Source: JBAYST01 sp041676005
GTDB lineage: Bacteria > Bacillota_I > Bacilli_A > RFN20 > CAG-826
DNA length: 41,656 bases
NCBI GenBank assembly: GCA_041676005.1
Contig: JBAYST010000001.1
Coordinates: 1 to 41,656 of the forward strand
Direction: 5' to 3'
Shown: in pieces, positions 1 through 6,424 of the stretch
Numbering within the stretch: position 1 is the first letter of the stretch
How the letters are laid out: each line of letters opens with the position of its first letter
Program-made: the position numbers and the translations under genes
Notes under the pieces: generated by a model
Database searches by the model: none
Told to the model about the DNA's origin: nothing
The model's input: only the letters and a program-made list of their open reading frames with translations

Positions 1-254
1 ATTTTTTGAAAGAGATTTCTTTGAATTGGAATATAGTGCCAAGAAATATTGCCATCTTCTCGATCGCTTTTTTTCAAATGTTTAATGTTGCATAAACTTC
101 GAGAAAAAGGTCGAACCGAAATAACATCGACTTTATTGTTAATTGCTAAAGAGCGAATGAGTTTATTGTGAAAATTTTGATTTGAAGGATTGGGTGGTGA
201 AGACCAATGAACAAGATATTCGTTGAAGTCACTGCTATCCATTGCGGTTGTCAT
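1..254 (-). CDS. Glycosyltransferase, N-terminal part (cut by window edge)
   Basis: The minus strand is open from an ATG at 254 to the window edge, giving about 84 residues beginning MTTAMDSSDFNEYLVHWSSP. A second ATG at 242 (Met5) is an alternative start. The 'EYLVHWSSPP...NKLIRSL...VDVISVRPF' pattern is typical of the first beta-alpha unit of a GT-B fold glycosyltransferase (GT4-like), where the chain starts with a hydrophobic strand and soon predicts a second one. It follows the next glycosyltransferase with a gap of only 14 nt and no clear Shine-Dalgarno, so it is probably cotranscribed and translationally coupled. The C-terminal catalytic half is outside the window, so donor and acceptor cannot be judged. 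Seen: reading frame and N-terminus. Inferred: family. Confidence 0.6.
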   Translation of the reverse strand, partial: MTTAMDSSDFNEYLVHWSSPPNPSNQNFHNKLIRSLAINNKVDVISVRPFSRSLCNIKHLKKSDREDGNISWHYIPIQRNLFQK

Positions 255-268
255 ATAAATTATGTGGC

Positions 269-1360
269 TCATTTTTGTCTCATTTCCTTTAACGCTTCAA
301 TAATACTAGCGCTCATTTTTTCAATGGTATTTTCTCGAGCGATCTCAATAGATTTTTCTCCCATTAACGGCGTTAAACTATCCATTGCTTTAAACACAAG
401 TGCTTCTTCTGAAAGTGGAACAATATATCCGTTTACTCCGTTTTTAACTAGTTTGTGTGAAGAAATAACCTTATCACTAGTGATGATGGCTAAGCCTTGT
501 GACATTGCTTCATTTACAGTATGGCCGTAAATGTCTTCTTTAGATAAAGTGATAAAAGCATCAGCACAGCTCATCACTCTTAAAAGTGACTTTTTATCAA
601 GAAAGTGATGAATGGTGACATTAGTTAAATGATTTTCTTCAATAAACGTTAAATAAGATTGTTTTTCAAGACCATCTCCAATTAAAAGAAGGTGTTCTTT
701 GCGGTTTGCAAAAAGTTTGATTAACGCTAAATTATTTTTCCGGTTGATAAATTGGGCTGGAGAAATATAAAGAAAAGTTTCAGGAAGACCATATTCTTTG
801 CGAATGGTTTTCTTTTCTTCCTCGGCTAACGGTTTAGAAATGATTTGGCTAGCGTAAATAGTGGAATTAGGATAATGATAAATGTCTTCTTTTTTAGCGC
901 CGTAATGAAGTAAATATTCGTCAACTTTTTCACTAGGAGAAAGATAGTAATTCGCATTAGAGATTAGGAATTGTTTAACTTTAAATTTTAACCAATAATC
1001 TTTTTTTACTACTCCTCCATTGACAAATAAACACCATTTAATTTTATGTTTATTGAGATAACGAATAGCCTTCATCTCAGTGATTGTCGAATAACCATTC
1101 ATCACGATCAAATCATAATCTTGATGATGCTTTTTAAGGTGTTTCACCAGCTCATTAGAGTTACTGTTTTCTTCTCCAAAAGTTCCGCGTTTCAAAAATC
1201 GATAAGTAAATTTATATTTTTTATCAGCATAAAATGTTGCGGTGCGGTTTCGGCATGCTTGTCGTTCAAAAACCACCTCCATATCGATTTTCTTCGCTAA
1301 CTCATTGAAAAGATCGACCTTATAAGGGGCGGGGTGATTGAAAACAATCAAAATTTTCAT
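269..1360 (-). CDS. GT4-family glycosyltransferase
   Basis: A 363-residue GT-B glycosyltransferase if started at the ATG at 1360 (MKILIVFNHPAPYK); a GTG 15 nt upstream (1375) lies in the promoter and is less likely. The N-terminal half starts with the acceptor-side strand 'ILIVFNHPAPYKVDLFNEL'. The C-terminal half has 'FLYISPAQFINRKNN', 'LLLIGDGLEK' and the donor-site stretch 'LSKEDIYGHTVNEAMSQG'. In that stretch the usual E-x7-E of GT4 appears as D-x7-E. It probably transfers a sugar from an activated nucleotide donor to a lipid or surface-glycan acceptor at the cytoplasmic face of the membrane. It leads a minus-strand unit with another glycosyltransferase 14 nt downstream. There is no Shine-Dalgarno; a TATAAT ends 6 nt before the ATG, suggesting a leaderless mRNA. 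Sugar specificity cannot be read. Confidence 0.82.
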   Translation of the reverse strand: MKILIVFNHPAPYKVDLFNELAKKIDMEVVFERQACRNRTATFYADKKYKFTYRFLKRGTFGEENSNSNELVKHLKKHHQDYDLIVMNGYSTITEMKAIRYLNKHKIKWCLFVNGGVVKKDYWLKFKVKQFLISNANYYLSPSEKVDEYLLHYGAKKEDIYHYPNSTIYASQIISKPLAEEEKKTIRKEYGLPETFLYISPAQFINRKNNLALIKLFANRKEHLLLIGDGLEKQSYLTFIEENHLTNVTIHHFLDKKSLLRVMSCADAFITLSKEDIYGHTVNEAMSQGLAIITSDKVISSHKLVKNGVNGYIVPLSEEALVFKAMDSLTPLMGEKSIEIARENTIEKMSASIIEALKEMRQK

Positions 1361-1366
1361 ATTACC

Positions 1367-1372
1367 ATTATA
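1367..1372 (-). promoter_or_regulatory. -10 box directly upstream of glycosyltransferase ATG (leaderless)
   Basis: On the minus strand a perfect TATAAT is separated from the ATG at 1360 by exactly six bases (ggtaat). Standard promoter geometry would put +1 on the A of the ATG. A weak -35-like TTTACA/TTTTAC lies about 15-16 nt upstream. The start has no Shine-Dalgarno. Confidence 0.6.
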
Positions 1373-1409
1373 CACTTTTAGCCTTTATGTAAAAATGGTG
1401 CAGTGATAG

Positions 1410-1415
1410 TATAAA
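1410..1415 (+). promoter_or_regulatory. -10 box for ung
   Basis: TATAAA lies three bases before the first ATG (1419) and 15 bases before the second (1431). Normal +1 placement (about 1422) would put the first ATG upstream of the transcript start, which favours Met at 1431 as the real start. It sits back to back with the divergent glycosyltransferase promoter in a 58-nt intergenic gap. The -35 is weak. Confidence 0.45.
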
Positions 1416-1430
1416 AACATGAAAGAAAAA

Positions 1431-2102
1431 ATGAAGACTTGGGAAGATTTTTTTGAATCTCTAAAAGAAAAAGAATACGCAAAAAAGTTGCATGATTTTT
1501 TGTTGTTAGAATATAAAGAACATATCTGTTATCCTCCAAAAGAGAGAATTTTTTATGCCTTTAAAAAAACTCCGCTCAGTGCGGTTAAAGTAGTTATTAT
1601 CGGTCAAGACCCATATCACGAACCCAATCAAGCAATGGGATTGGCTTTTTCAGTTCCAAATGAAACAACAATTCCTCCATCCCTTCTTAATATTTATAAA
1701 GAACTCGCTCTAGAATACGATTGCGAGATCCCCAAAAGTGGAGATTTAACACATTTAGCGGCGCAAGGTGTCTTGTTGTTAAACGCCTCTTTAACGGTTC
1801 GGAAAAGCGAACCACTTTCTCATAATATCCCCGAATATAAAACCTTGTTAAAAGATATTTTTTCTTTACTCAATGAAATCAATCGTCCAATCGTGTTTCT
1901 TTTATGGGGTGCAAACGCTCAGAAATTAAAAGCTCATCTATCCAATAAAAATCATTTAATTTTAGAAGCCGTTCACCCATCGCCATTATCTGCTAATCGG
2001 GGTGGATGGTTTGGGAACGATCACTTTAAGAAAACTAATGAATTTTTAAAGAAGAATGGATTGAAAGAAATCTCATGGCTTTCTAATAGTAATTGTTTTT
2101 AA
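1431..2102 (+). CDS. ung: Uracil-DNA glycosylase (family 1)
   Basis: A 223-residue family 1 uracil-DNA glycosylase, about the normal family length. It removes uracil from DNA by cleaving the N-glycosidic bond, starting base-excision repair in the cytoplasm. The catalytic-water motif GQDPYH is intact (Asp about residue 60 from the 1431 start), and the His loop is present as HPSPLSA near the C-terminus. 'LLWGANAQ' and 'GVLLLNASLTV' are also family signatures. A start at 1419 would add four residues (MKEK) but would lie upstream of the predicted transcription start. The 1431 start gives MKTWEDFFESL, matching the usual N-terminal length of the family. It is divergent from the glycosyltransferase; the thiamine riboswitch begins just after its stop. 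Identification is secure. Confidence 0.96.
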   Translation: MKTWEDFFESLKEKEYAKKLHDFLLLEYKEHICYPPKERIFYAFKKTPLSAVKVVIIGQDPYHEPNQAMGLAFSVPNETTIPPSLLNIYKELALEYDCEIPKSGDLTHLAAQGVLLLNASLTVRKSEPLSHNIPEYKTLLKDIFSLLNEINRPIVFLLWGANAQKLKAHLSNKNHLILEAVHPSPLSANRGGWFGNDHFKKTNEFLKKNGLKEISWLSNSNCF

Positions 2103-2109
2103 AATCTTT

Positions 2110-2115
2110 TATAAT
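2110..2115 (+). promoter_or_regulatory. -10 box of the TPP riboswitch transcript
   Basis: A perfect TATAAT lies 5-10 nt before the first conserved aptamer bases. No good -35 is seen. It begins only 8 nt after the ung stop codon, so some ung read-through may also enter the leader. Confidence 0.55.
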
Positions 2116-2117
2116 GT

Positions 2118-2205
2118 TTGTACGGGAGCTGAGCTTACTCGGCTGAGAGGAATGCTGTTACGCATTCGACCGGACCTGATCCAGATAATGCTGGCGGAGG
2201 GAATC
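2118..2205 (+). ncRNA. TPP (THI-box) riboswitch aptamer
   Basis: The conserved landmarks of a thiamine pyrophosphate riboswitch occur in order: ACGGGAGC, then GGCTGAGAGG, then a variable hairpin (GAATGC tgtta GCATTC), then GGACCTGATCC, AGATAATGCTGGCG and GAGGGAA. This is the classic THI-box core. It sits directly before a ThiT-like transporter, the expected target. By established knowledge of the class, TPP binding lowers expression; here the output is the hairpin at 2215-2240, which carries the Shine-Dalgarno in its 3' arm. Secure. Confidence 0.95.
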
Positions 2206-2214
2206 TTTTTATTT

Positions 2215-2240
2215 CCTCCATTCAGGTATGGAGGTTTTTT
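2215..2240 (+). terminator. Riboswitch expression platform: hairpin that includes the SD, then a T-tract
   Basis: CCTCCAT (2215-2221), loop tcaggt, ATGGAGG (2228-2234) form a perfect 7-bp stem followed at once by six T residues and the ATG at 2241. The 3' arm contains the Shine-Dalgarno GGAGG, six bases from the start. The same element can therefore act as an intrinsic terminator and as an SD-sequestering hairpin. No anti-terminator was worked out by eye. Confidence 0.75.
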
Positions 2241-3203
2241 ATGAAAAAAAATTGGAAGTTTTTCGTTGCTATTACTACCAGTGTTTTACTATTTGTCGGG
2301 TTGTTATTTTTACCTTATGTCAGCGTTGAAGGAAGTTCAAAAAACACTGTAGAAATCTTATTTAATGAAGTTTTTACGTGGATTTCATTTTTTATTTATA
2401 TTCCATTTGTTCTTTTGATTTTGGGAGTTACCTCAATCTTTTTAAGAAATAAAGTTAAGCACATTGCAACAATCGCAATGGTCGTTTTGTTGATTGCGGG
2501 TTTCCTATTTATTTTTAGTCCGTCATTTATTTCCATAAACTTTGCGCTCGCTAATGAAGACGTTACTTTACATGCCGGAGCGATTATATATGGAATTATC
2601 AGCTTTATTTTGACTCTGATCGCAAATGCTGTAGTCCTTGATACAAACAGATTTTCAGTCCGGGATATTGTTGAGGGTGCGATGCTGGTTTCTATCGCCA
2701 TAGTCTTGGATTTAGGTTTTTTCAAATTTAAAATTGTCCCTAGCGGAGGATCGATTTCTTTATCGATGTTTCCTCTTTTTATCATCGCGTTAAGACAAGG
2801 CCCTATCAAAGGCTTTATCATGAGCGGAGTTGTCTATGGTTTCCTTACATGTTTGCTGGACGGTTATGGTTTTGCAACTTTCCCCTTTGATTACCTTTTA
2901 GGTTTTGGTTCAATCGCTCTTCTTGGAGTGTTTAAAAAATACATTTTTACCGATGGAAAAGTCGGTTATAGCGTAAAAGGAATTATTTTTCTTATTTTAG
3001 GGGTTTTGCTAGCCGGAGTTGGACGAACACTTTCATCAACAATATCTGGAATGTTGTTTTATGAAGTTGGTTTTGTGGATTCGCTCGTCTACCAGCTCGT
3101 TTATATTCCTGCATCAATTGGATTGTGTCTCATAGCTTTAATCGGCCTATATATTCCGCTACAAAGAATAAATAAAAAGTACCCGTTAAACAATAATCTT
3201 TAA
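2241..3203 (+). CDS. thiT: ThiT-like thiamine transporter S component with extra N-terminal membrane domain
   Basis: A 320-residue polytopic protein. The second half (about residues 140-310) is like ThiT, the substrate-binding S component of energy-coupling-factor (ECF) importers for thiamine: 'GGSISLSMFPLFIIALRQG' followed by 'KGFIMSGVVYGFLTCLLDG' is the family signature. ThiT works with the shared EcfA-A'-T module, which is not in this window. The first about 130 residues add about four hydrophobic segments (about 8-27, 44-66, 73-93, 108-130) absent from the usual ThiT of about 180 residues. The TPP riboswitch upstream gives strong independent support for thiamine or a precursor as substrate. 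Start is the ATG at 2241 with GGAGG six bases upstream inside the riboswitch hairpin. What the N-terminal domain does is unknown. Confidence 0.85.
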   Translation: MKKNWKFFVAITTSVLLFVGLLFLPYVSVEGSSKNTVEILFNEVFTWISFFIYIPFVLLILGVTSIFLRNKVKHIATIAMVVLLIAGFLFIFSPSFISINFALANEDVTLHAGAIIYGIISFILTLIANAVVLDTNRFSVRDIVEGAMLVSIAIVLDLGFFKFKIVPSGGSISLSMFPLFIIALRQGPIKGFIMSGVVYGFLTCLLDGYGFATFPFDYLLGFGSIALLGVFKKYIFTDGKVGYSVKGIIFLILGVLLAGVGRTLSSTISGMLFYEVGFVDSLVYQLVYIPASIGLCLIALIGLYIPLQRINKKYPLNNNL

Positions 3204-3210
3204 AAAATGG

Positions 3211-3232
3211 TTTAAATACTTTAATATTTAAA
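3211..3232. repeat. Perfect inverted repeat before the 3250 gene
   Basis: TTTAAATA, six-base spacer, TATTTAAA: an 8-bp perfect inverted repeat between the thiT stop and the Shine-Dalgarno of the next gene. It has no GC and no T-tract, so it is a poor terminator; an operator or a weak processing hairpin is possible. Confidence 0.4.
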
Positions 3233-3249
3233 GATGGAGATAAATAAAA

Positions 3250-4263
3250 ATGAAAGATAATAAAAAAACAAAATCTGGCAAAAGCGTCGAAGAAGTTAAA
3301 AAAGAGTTAGTGCCAGAAGTTAAGGTTGAAGTCGAAGAAACCGTTGTCGATTCTCCTTCTGTTGAAGAAGTAAAAACCCCGTTTTATACCGAGGTTGAAA
3401 ACGCGAGATTAAAACTTCACCAAAAATATAAGAAAAATAAATTGATGTCGTCAATCGTCACAATTATTGTGGTCGCTTTGGTGGTACTCGCTTTCTTTTT
3501 GATGGCGAATGAAGGAGAAGCATTTAAATATGCTGGTTATGCGGTCGCTGGAGTCACTCTACTTGGAATGGTCATCTATTACATAATCAATAAAAATAGA
3601 TTCCCAGATGAAACTAAAAAATATATCAGTTTTATCCATGTTCAATTCAATAGTTTTGTGTTTGAAGACAAAAAATATGAAAAAATAGAAATGGAACCAA
3701 GAGACAAAATTGATACTGGAGAAATTGCAGTCGATCGAATTTATAAAGACATTTCTCAAACCGGTAGTCGCAACGTCATTCGTGGAACATATGATAAAAA
3801 CACATTCGTTTCCTCGGATTTAGCGGTTTATACACGAAAAGATAAAAAGCAAGATGTCGCTTGTTTTGTCGGCAAATATCTTTCGATTCCAAATAATATT
3901 ACGTTCAGCGGAAGAATTATTATCACTCTTAAGGGTGAAAAACCAATGGATTTACCGACCGATCTCGAAGATTTAGAAAATGTAATTGATGAAGAAAAAC
4001 TGATTATTCACGCTCCTAAAGATGTCGATTATAAAACAATTGTCGGTGAAAAATTCCTCAAAAATCTAAAGAAAATTGAAATTAAAGATTTCTTGATTAA
4101 CATCAATATCGTCATCTGGGGTGGTCATACTGCGGTTTATTTAAGTTACACTGACGAACTCATGACTGTTCCATTTGAAAATCCGTTTAATGAGTTGCCA
4201 CTTACGCAATTTAAAGACAACCAACTTCAACTGATCAAACTCGTCAATCAACTTGGGAAATAA
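3250..4263 (+). CDS. Two-TM membrane protein of unknown function
   Basis: A 337-residue protein I do not firmly recognise. It has a highly charged Lys/Glu/Val-rich N-terminus (about residues 1-45), then a short basic helix, two transmembrane segments (about 69-86 and 93-111) and a C-terminal soluble domain of about 220 residues. That domain has mixed alpha/beta character, ending 'IVIWGGHTAVYLSYTDELMTVPFENPF'. The layout (paired TM helices then a soluble domain) and parts such as 'FNSFVFEDKKYEKI' loosely recall DUF3137-type proteins, but this is a weak resemblance. The start has GGAGA at 3236-3240, nine bases upstream. A strong terminator follows 24 bases after the stop, so it ends the unit that begins at ung or thiT. 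No catalytic motif is visible. Confidence 0.7.
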   Translation: MKDNKKTKSGKSVEEVKKELVPEVKVEVEETVVDSPSVEEVKTPFYTEVENARLKLHQKYKKNKLMSSIVTIIVVALVVLAFFLMANEGEAFKYAGYAVAGVTLLGMVIYYIINKNRFPDETKKYISFIHVQFNSFVFEDKKYEKIEMEPRDKIDTGEIAVDRIYKDISQTGSRNVIRGTYDKNTFVSSDLAVYTRKDKKQDVACFVGKYLSIPNNITFSGRIIITLKGEKPMDLPTDLEDLENVIDEEKLIIHAPKDVDYKTIVGEKFLKNLKKIEIKDFLININIVIWGGHTAVYLSYTDELMTVPFENPFNELPLTQFKDNQLQLIKLVNQLGK

Positions 4264-4287
4264 TTATATTTTCTCTCGCGCAATGAT

Positions 4288-4313
4288 AAACCCAGTTTAT
4301 TCTGGGTTTTTTT
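4288..4313 (+). terminator. Intrinsic terminator after the two-TM protein gene
   Basis: AAACCCAG, loop tttatt, CTGGGTTT, then further Ts. A flanking outer pairing GCGCAA (4278-4283) / TTGCGC (4312-4317) extends the structure. The ntdP -10 box begins immediately after it. Confidence 0.85.
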
Positions 4314-4317
4314 GCGC

Positions 4318-4323
4318 TATAAT
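4318..4323 (+). promoter_or_regulatory. -10 box of the ntdP-tsa operon
   Basis: A perfect TATAAT abuts the terminator and lies 59 nt before the ntdP ATG, leaving a leader of roughly 50 nt. The -35 is not clear. Confidence 0.5.
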
Positions 4324-4363
4324 GGAGGCGAGCTTTTTTGCTGTTGCATCAGATCTTAATTGG

Positions 4364-4380
4364 TGCCGGGAGGTAACTCC
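4364..4380 (+). promoter_or_regulatory. ntdP: SD of ntdP inside a small GUAA-tetraloop hairpin
   Basis: GGGAGG (4368-4373), nine bases before the ATG, is the Shine-Dalgarno. Part of it (GGAG) can pair with CTCC (4377-4380) across a GTAA loop, a GNRA-type tetraloop. A four-pair stem is marginal on its own, but it could modulate initiation. Confidence 0.4.
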
Positions 4381-4382
4381 TT

Positions 4383-4907
4383 ATGAGTTATATTGGACGT
4401 TGGATTCAAATCCAAAGTTATAAACATGATGGACGCTTACATCGACAATGGGACCGAGGTCTAGTTTTAGAAGACGACGATGATTTTATTGTCATCGCCT
4501 CGAAACGGGCTAAAGTCATTGAAGCAAATGGACGGAGATGGTTTACTAAAGAACCTGCAGTTAGCGTTTTTTCAAAAAAGAACTGGTTCAATGTTATTTG
4601 CATGTTAAAAAAAGAAGGAATTATTTATTACTGCAATATCGCATCGCCTTCTTTGATTGACGACAACAAAATCAAATACATCGATTATGATTTAGATGTC
4701 AAATTAATGGAGGACAACACGATCCGTTTTCTTGATGAAAAAGAATATCAAATCCATCGCAAATTTTATAGTTATAGCGATAAACTCAATGAGATTTTAA
4801 AATTTCAAGTCGAGGAAATCGAACAAATGATGACAAAACGAGAATTTCCGTTCATAGATCAAGAAATCCTCGATTACTATGATGATTTTTTAATGATGTT
4901 AAAATAG
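4383..4907 (+). CDS. ntdP: Nucleoside tri-/diphosphate phosphatase, DUF402/Ntdp family
   Basis: A 174-residue protein matching the Staphylococcus aureus Ntdp (DUF402) type along its length: 'IQIQSYKHDGRLHRQWD' at the N-terminus, 'TKEPAVSVFSKKNWFNVICML' in the middle, 'IIYYCNIASP' and the acidic 'YIDYDLDVKL' motif that binds the divalent metal. Characterised members hydrolyse nucleoside tri- and diphosphates. Length is typical (about 175-180). It has its own promoter after a terminator, and is eight bases upstream of tsaE. By position it may be the first gene of the tsaE-tsaB-rimI-tsaD unit. Start ATG 4383 with GGGAGG upstream. Confidence 0.9.
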   Translation: MSYIGRWIQIQSYKHDGRLHRQWDRGLVLEDDDDFIVIASKRAKVIEANGRRWFTKEPAVSVFSKKNWFNVICMLKKEGIIYYCNIASPSLIDDNKIKYIDYDLDVKLMEDNTIRFLDEKEYQIHRKFYSYSDKLNEILKFQVEEIEQMMTKREFPFIDQEILDYYDDFLMMLK

Positions 4908-4915
4908 GAATATTT

Positions 4916-5380
4916 ATGAAACTTGTTATACTAACAAAATCAAAAGAAGAAACGATGAAACTCGGTGAAAAACTTGCTCAGGGTCTGTTTCTTAAAGCAG
5001 TTATCACTCTTTCTGGTGATTTAGGAGCGGGGAAAACAACCTTAGTGGCGGGAGTTGCTAAAGGTTTAAAAATTGAAGAAATCGTCACATCTCCAACTTT
5101 TAATATTTTGAAATGTTATTTTCATAAGCCGCTTTCTTTATTCCATATTGATGCTTATCGGCTTGATGGAGTGAATAAAGATATCGGTCTAGAAGAATTC
5201 ATCGATGGAGATGGAGTGACGATGATTGAATGGCCTAACTACATCGAAGAAATGATTCCTCTAGATTTTTTAGAAGTGATTATCCGAAACCTCGGAAACG
5301 ATAAACGAGAATTGACTTTTATTTCTCACGGAGTAAAACACGACCAGCTTTTATCTTTTTTAGGAGAAAATAAAATATGA
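4916..5380 (+). CDS. tsaE: tRNA t6A biosynthesis ATPase TsaE
   Basis: A 154-residue P-loop ATPase of the TsaE family (normal length). The Walker A motif SGDLGAGKTT falls at about residues 33-42. 'VTSPTFNI' and 'LFHIDAYRL' are family signatures. TsaE works with TsaB and TsaD to transfer the threonylcarbamoyl group to A37 of ANN-decoding tRNAs, the essential t6A modification, in the cytoplasm. The partner genes tsaB and tsaD follow in the same unit, and the gene overlaps tsaB by four bases (ATGA), implying translational coupling. An AGGA Shine-Dalgarno lies just before the start. Secure. Confidence 0.96.
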   Translation: MKLVILTKSKEETMKLGEKLAQGLFLKAVITLSGDLGAGKTTLVAGVAKGLKIEEIVTSPTFNILKCYFHKPLSLFHIDAYRLDGVNKDIGLEEFIDGDGVTMIEWPNYIEEMIPLDFLEVIIRNLGNDKRELTFISHGVKHDQLLSFLGENKI

Positions 5381-5961
5381 TTACTATCTTATTAGATTCT
5401 TCTAATCGCTATCTCTCAGTAGGAATCGCAAAGGGTGAGAAATTGATCGATCAAACATCTTATGAAGCTTGGCAAAGACAATCGGAAATGATGATTCCAG
5501 AATTGGATAAACTTCTTAAAAAACATCATTTTACAAAAGATGATATCGGAGATGTAATCGTCGCCATCGGGCCTGGTTCATATACTGGTGTCAGGATCGC
5601 TTTAACGATTGCAAAAGTGATTGTTTTAGCCTTGAATGTTCCTCTTTATGGCGTTTCTTCTTTGCATGCGATGAAACTGCAAAACAAGCCGACTATTGCT
5701 TTGATAAACGCAAGGAGCAACCGATCTTATATCGGCGTTTTTGAAAATGAAAAAGTTATCCTTAAAGATCAAATTATGAAAAACGAAGATGTTCTTGAAT
5801 ACATTAAAAAACATCCTGAATATGAAATCACTGGCGAGACCGAATATTTAGAAATACCTGCAAAACAAGTAAATGTTTTAGAAGAAATGCTGTTTTTAAA
5901 GAGTTTTTTAAAGCCTTGTGAAAATTCTTTAGCGATAAAACCGGTTTATTTAAAGGATTAA
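5377..5961 (+). CDS. tsaB: tRNA t6A biosynthesis scaffold protein TsaB
   Basis: A 194-residue member of the ASKHA-fold TsaB family, slightly shorter than the common 220-230. The N-terminal 'ILLDSSNRYLSVGIA' and the signature 'VAIGPGSYTGVRIALTIAK' are both present. TsaB forms a heterodimer with TsaD and is required, with TsaE, for N6-threonylcarbamoyladenosine formation; it has no catalytic activity itself. The start overlaps the tsaE stop by four bases, and rimI begins five bases after its stop, so this is a tightly packed operon. The C-terminal region after about residue 130 is less conserved, as is usual for this family. Confidence 0.95.
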   Translation: MITILLDSSNRYLSVGIAKGEKLIDQTSYEAWQRQSEMMIPELDKLLKKHHFTKDDIGDVIVAIGPGSYTGVRIALTIAKVIVLALNVPLYGVSSLHAMKLQNKPTIALINARSNRSYIGVFENEKVILKDQIMKNEDVLEYIKKHPEYEITGETEYLEIPAKQVNVLEEMLFLKSFLKPCENSLAIKPVYLKD

Positions 5962-5965
5962 AACG

Positions 5966-6424
5966 ATGAATAAAGACGCAAAATTTTCAATTCGAAAAAT
6001 GGAAATAGACGATCTCAGTGAAGTCGTTTTCCTTGAGCAAGAATCAATTGTTGCTGCATGGAATAAAGAACAACTTCAATTCGAATTATTAGAAAATCCG
6101 TTTGCGCTTTTTAAAGTTGCAGTTGCTGAAACTGGCACCATTATTGGCTTTATTATTTATTGGATTACCTTTGATTCGGCGACTATTGCACAAATCGTTG
6201 TAAAAGACGAATACCGTCGCCAAGGAATTGCAACAGCACTCCTTAAAACAATGATTCAAGATTGTTTAGATAAACATGTGCGCTTAATCACTTTAGAAGT
6301 GAGAGTCTCTAATGAAGCGGCAATTAAATTATATGAAGAAAATGGGTTTAAAAAAGAAAGAACTAAAGAAAATTATTACCCAGATGGGGAAGATGCTTTT
6401 TATATGATGCGGGAGGTTTATTGA
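5966..6424 (+). CDS. rimI: GNAT N-acetyltransferase, RimI-like
   Basis: A 152-residue GNAT acetyltransferase. The acetyl-CoA pyrophosphate-binding motif A is seen as 'VKDEYRRQGIATALLKTMI' (Q/R-x-x-G-x-G/A type), preceded by the beta strand 'TIAQIVV' and followed by 'LEVRVSNEAAIKLYEENGF', the standard RimI C-terminal block. RimI acetylates the N-terminal Ala of ribosomal protein S18 in well-studied bacteria; that substrate is inferred here from family and from position between tsaB and tsaD, which is a common arrangement. AAGGA lies just before the ATG. Its stop overlaps the tsaD start by one base (TGATG). Confidence 0.92.
   Translation: MNKDAKFSIRKMEIDDLSEVVFLEQESIVAAWNKEQLQFELLENPFALFKVAVAETGTIIGFIIYWITFDSATIAQIVVKDEYRRQGIATALLKTMIQDCLDKHVRLITLEVRVSNEAAIKLYEENGFKKERTKENYYPDGEDAFYMMREVY

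Noticed and set aside
1419..1430. ATG at 1419 as ung start
   Set aside because: Lies three bases after the -10 box and so upstream of the likely transcript start; the ATG at 1431 gives the usual N-terminus.
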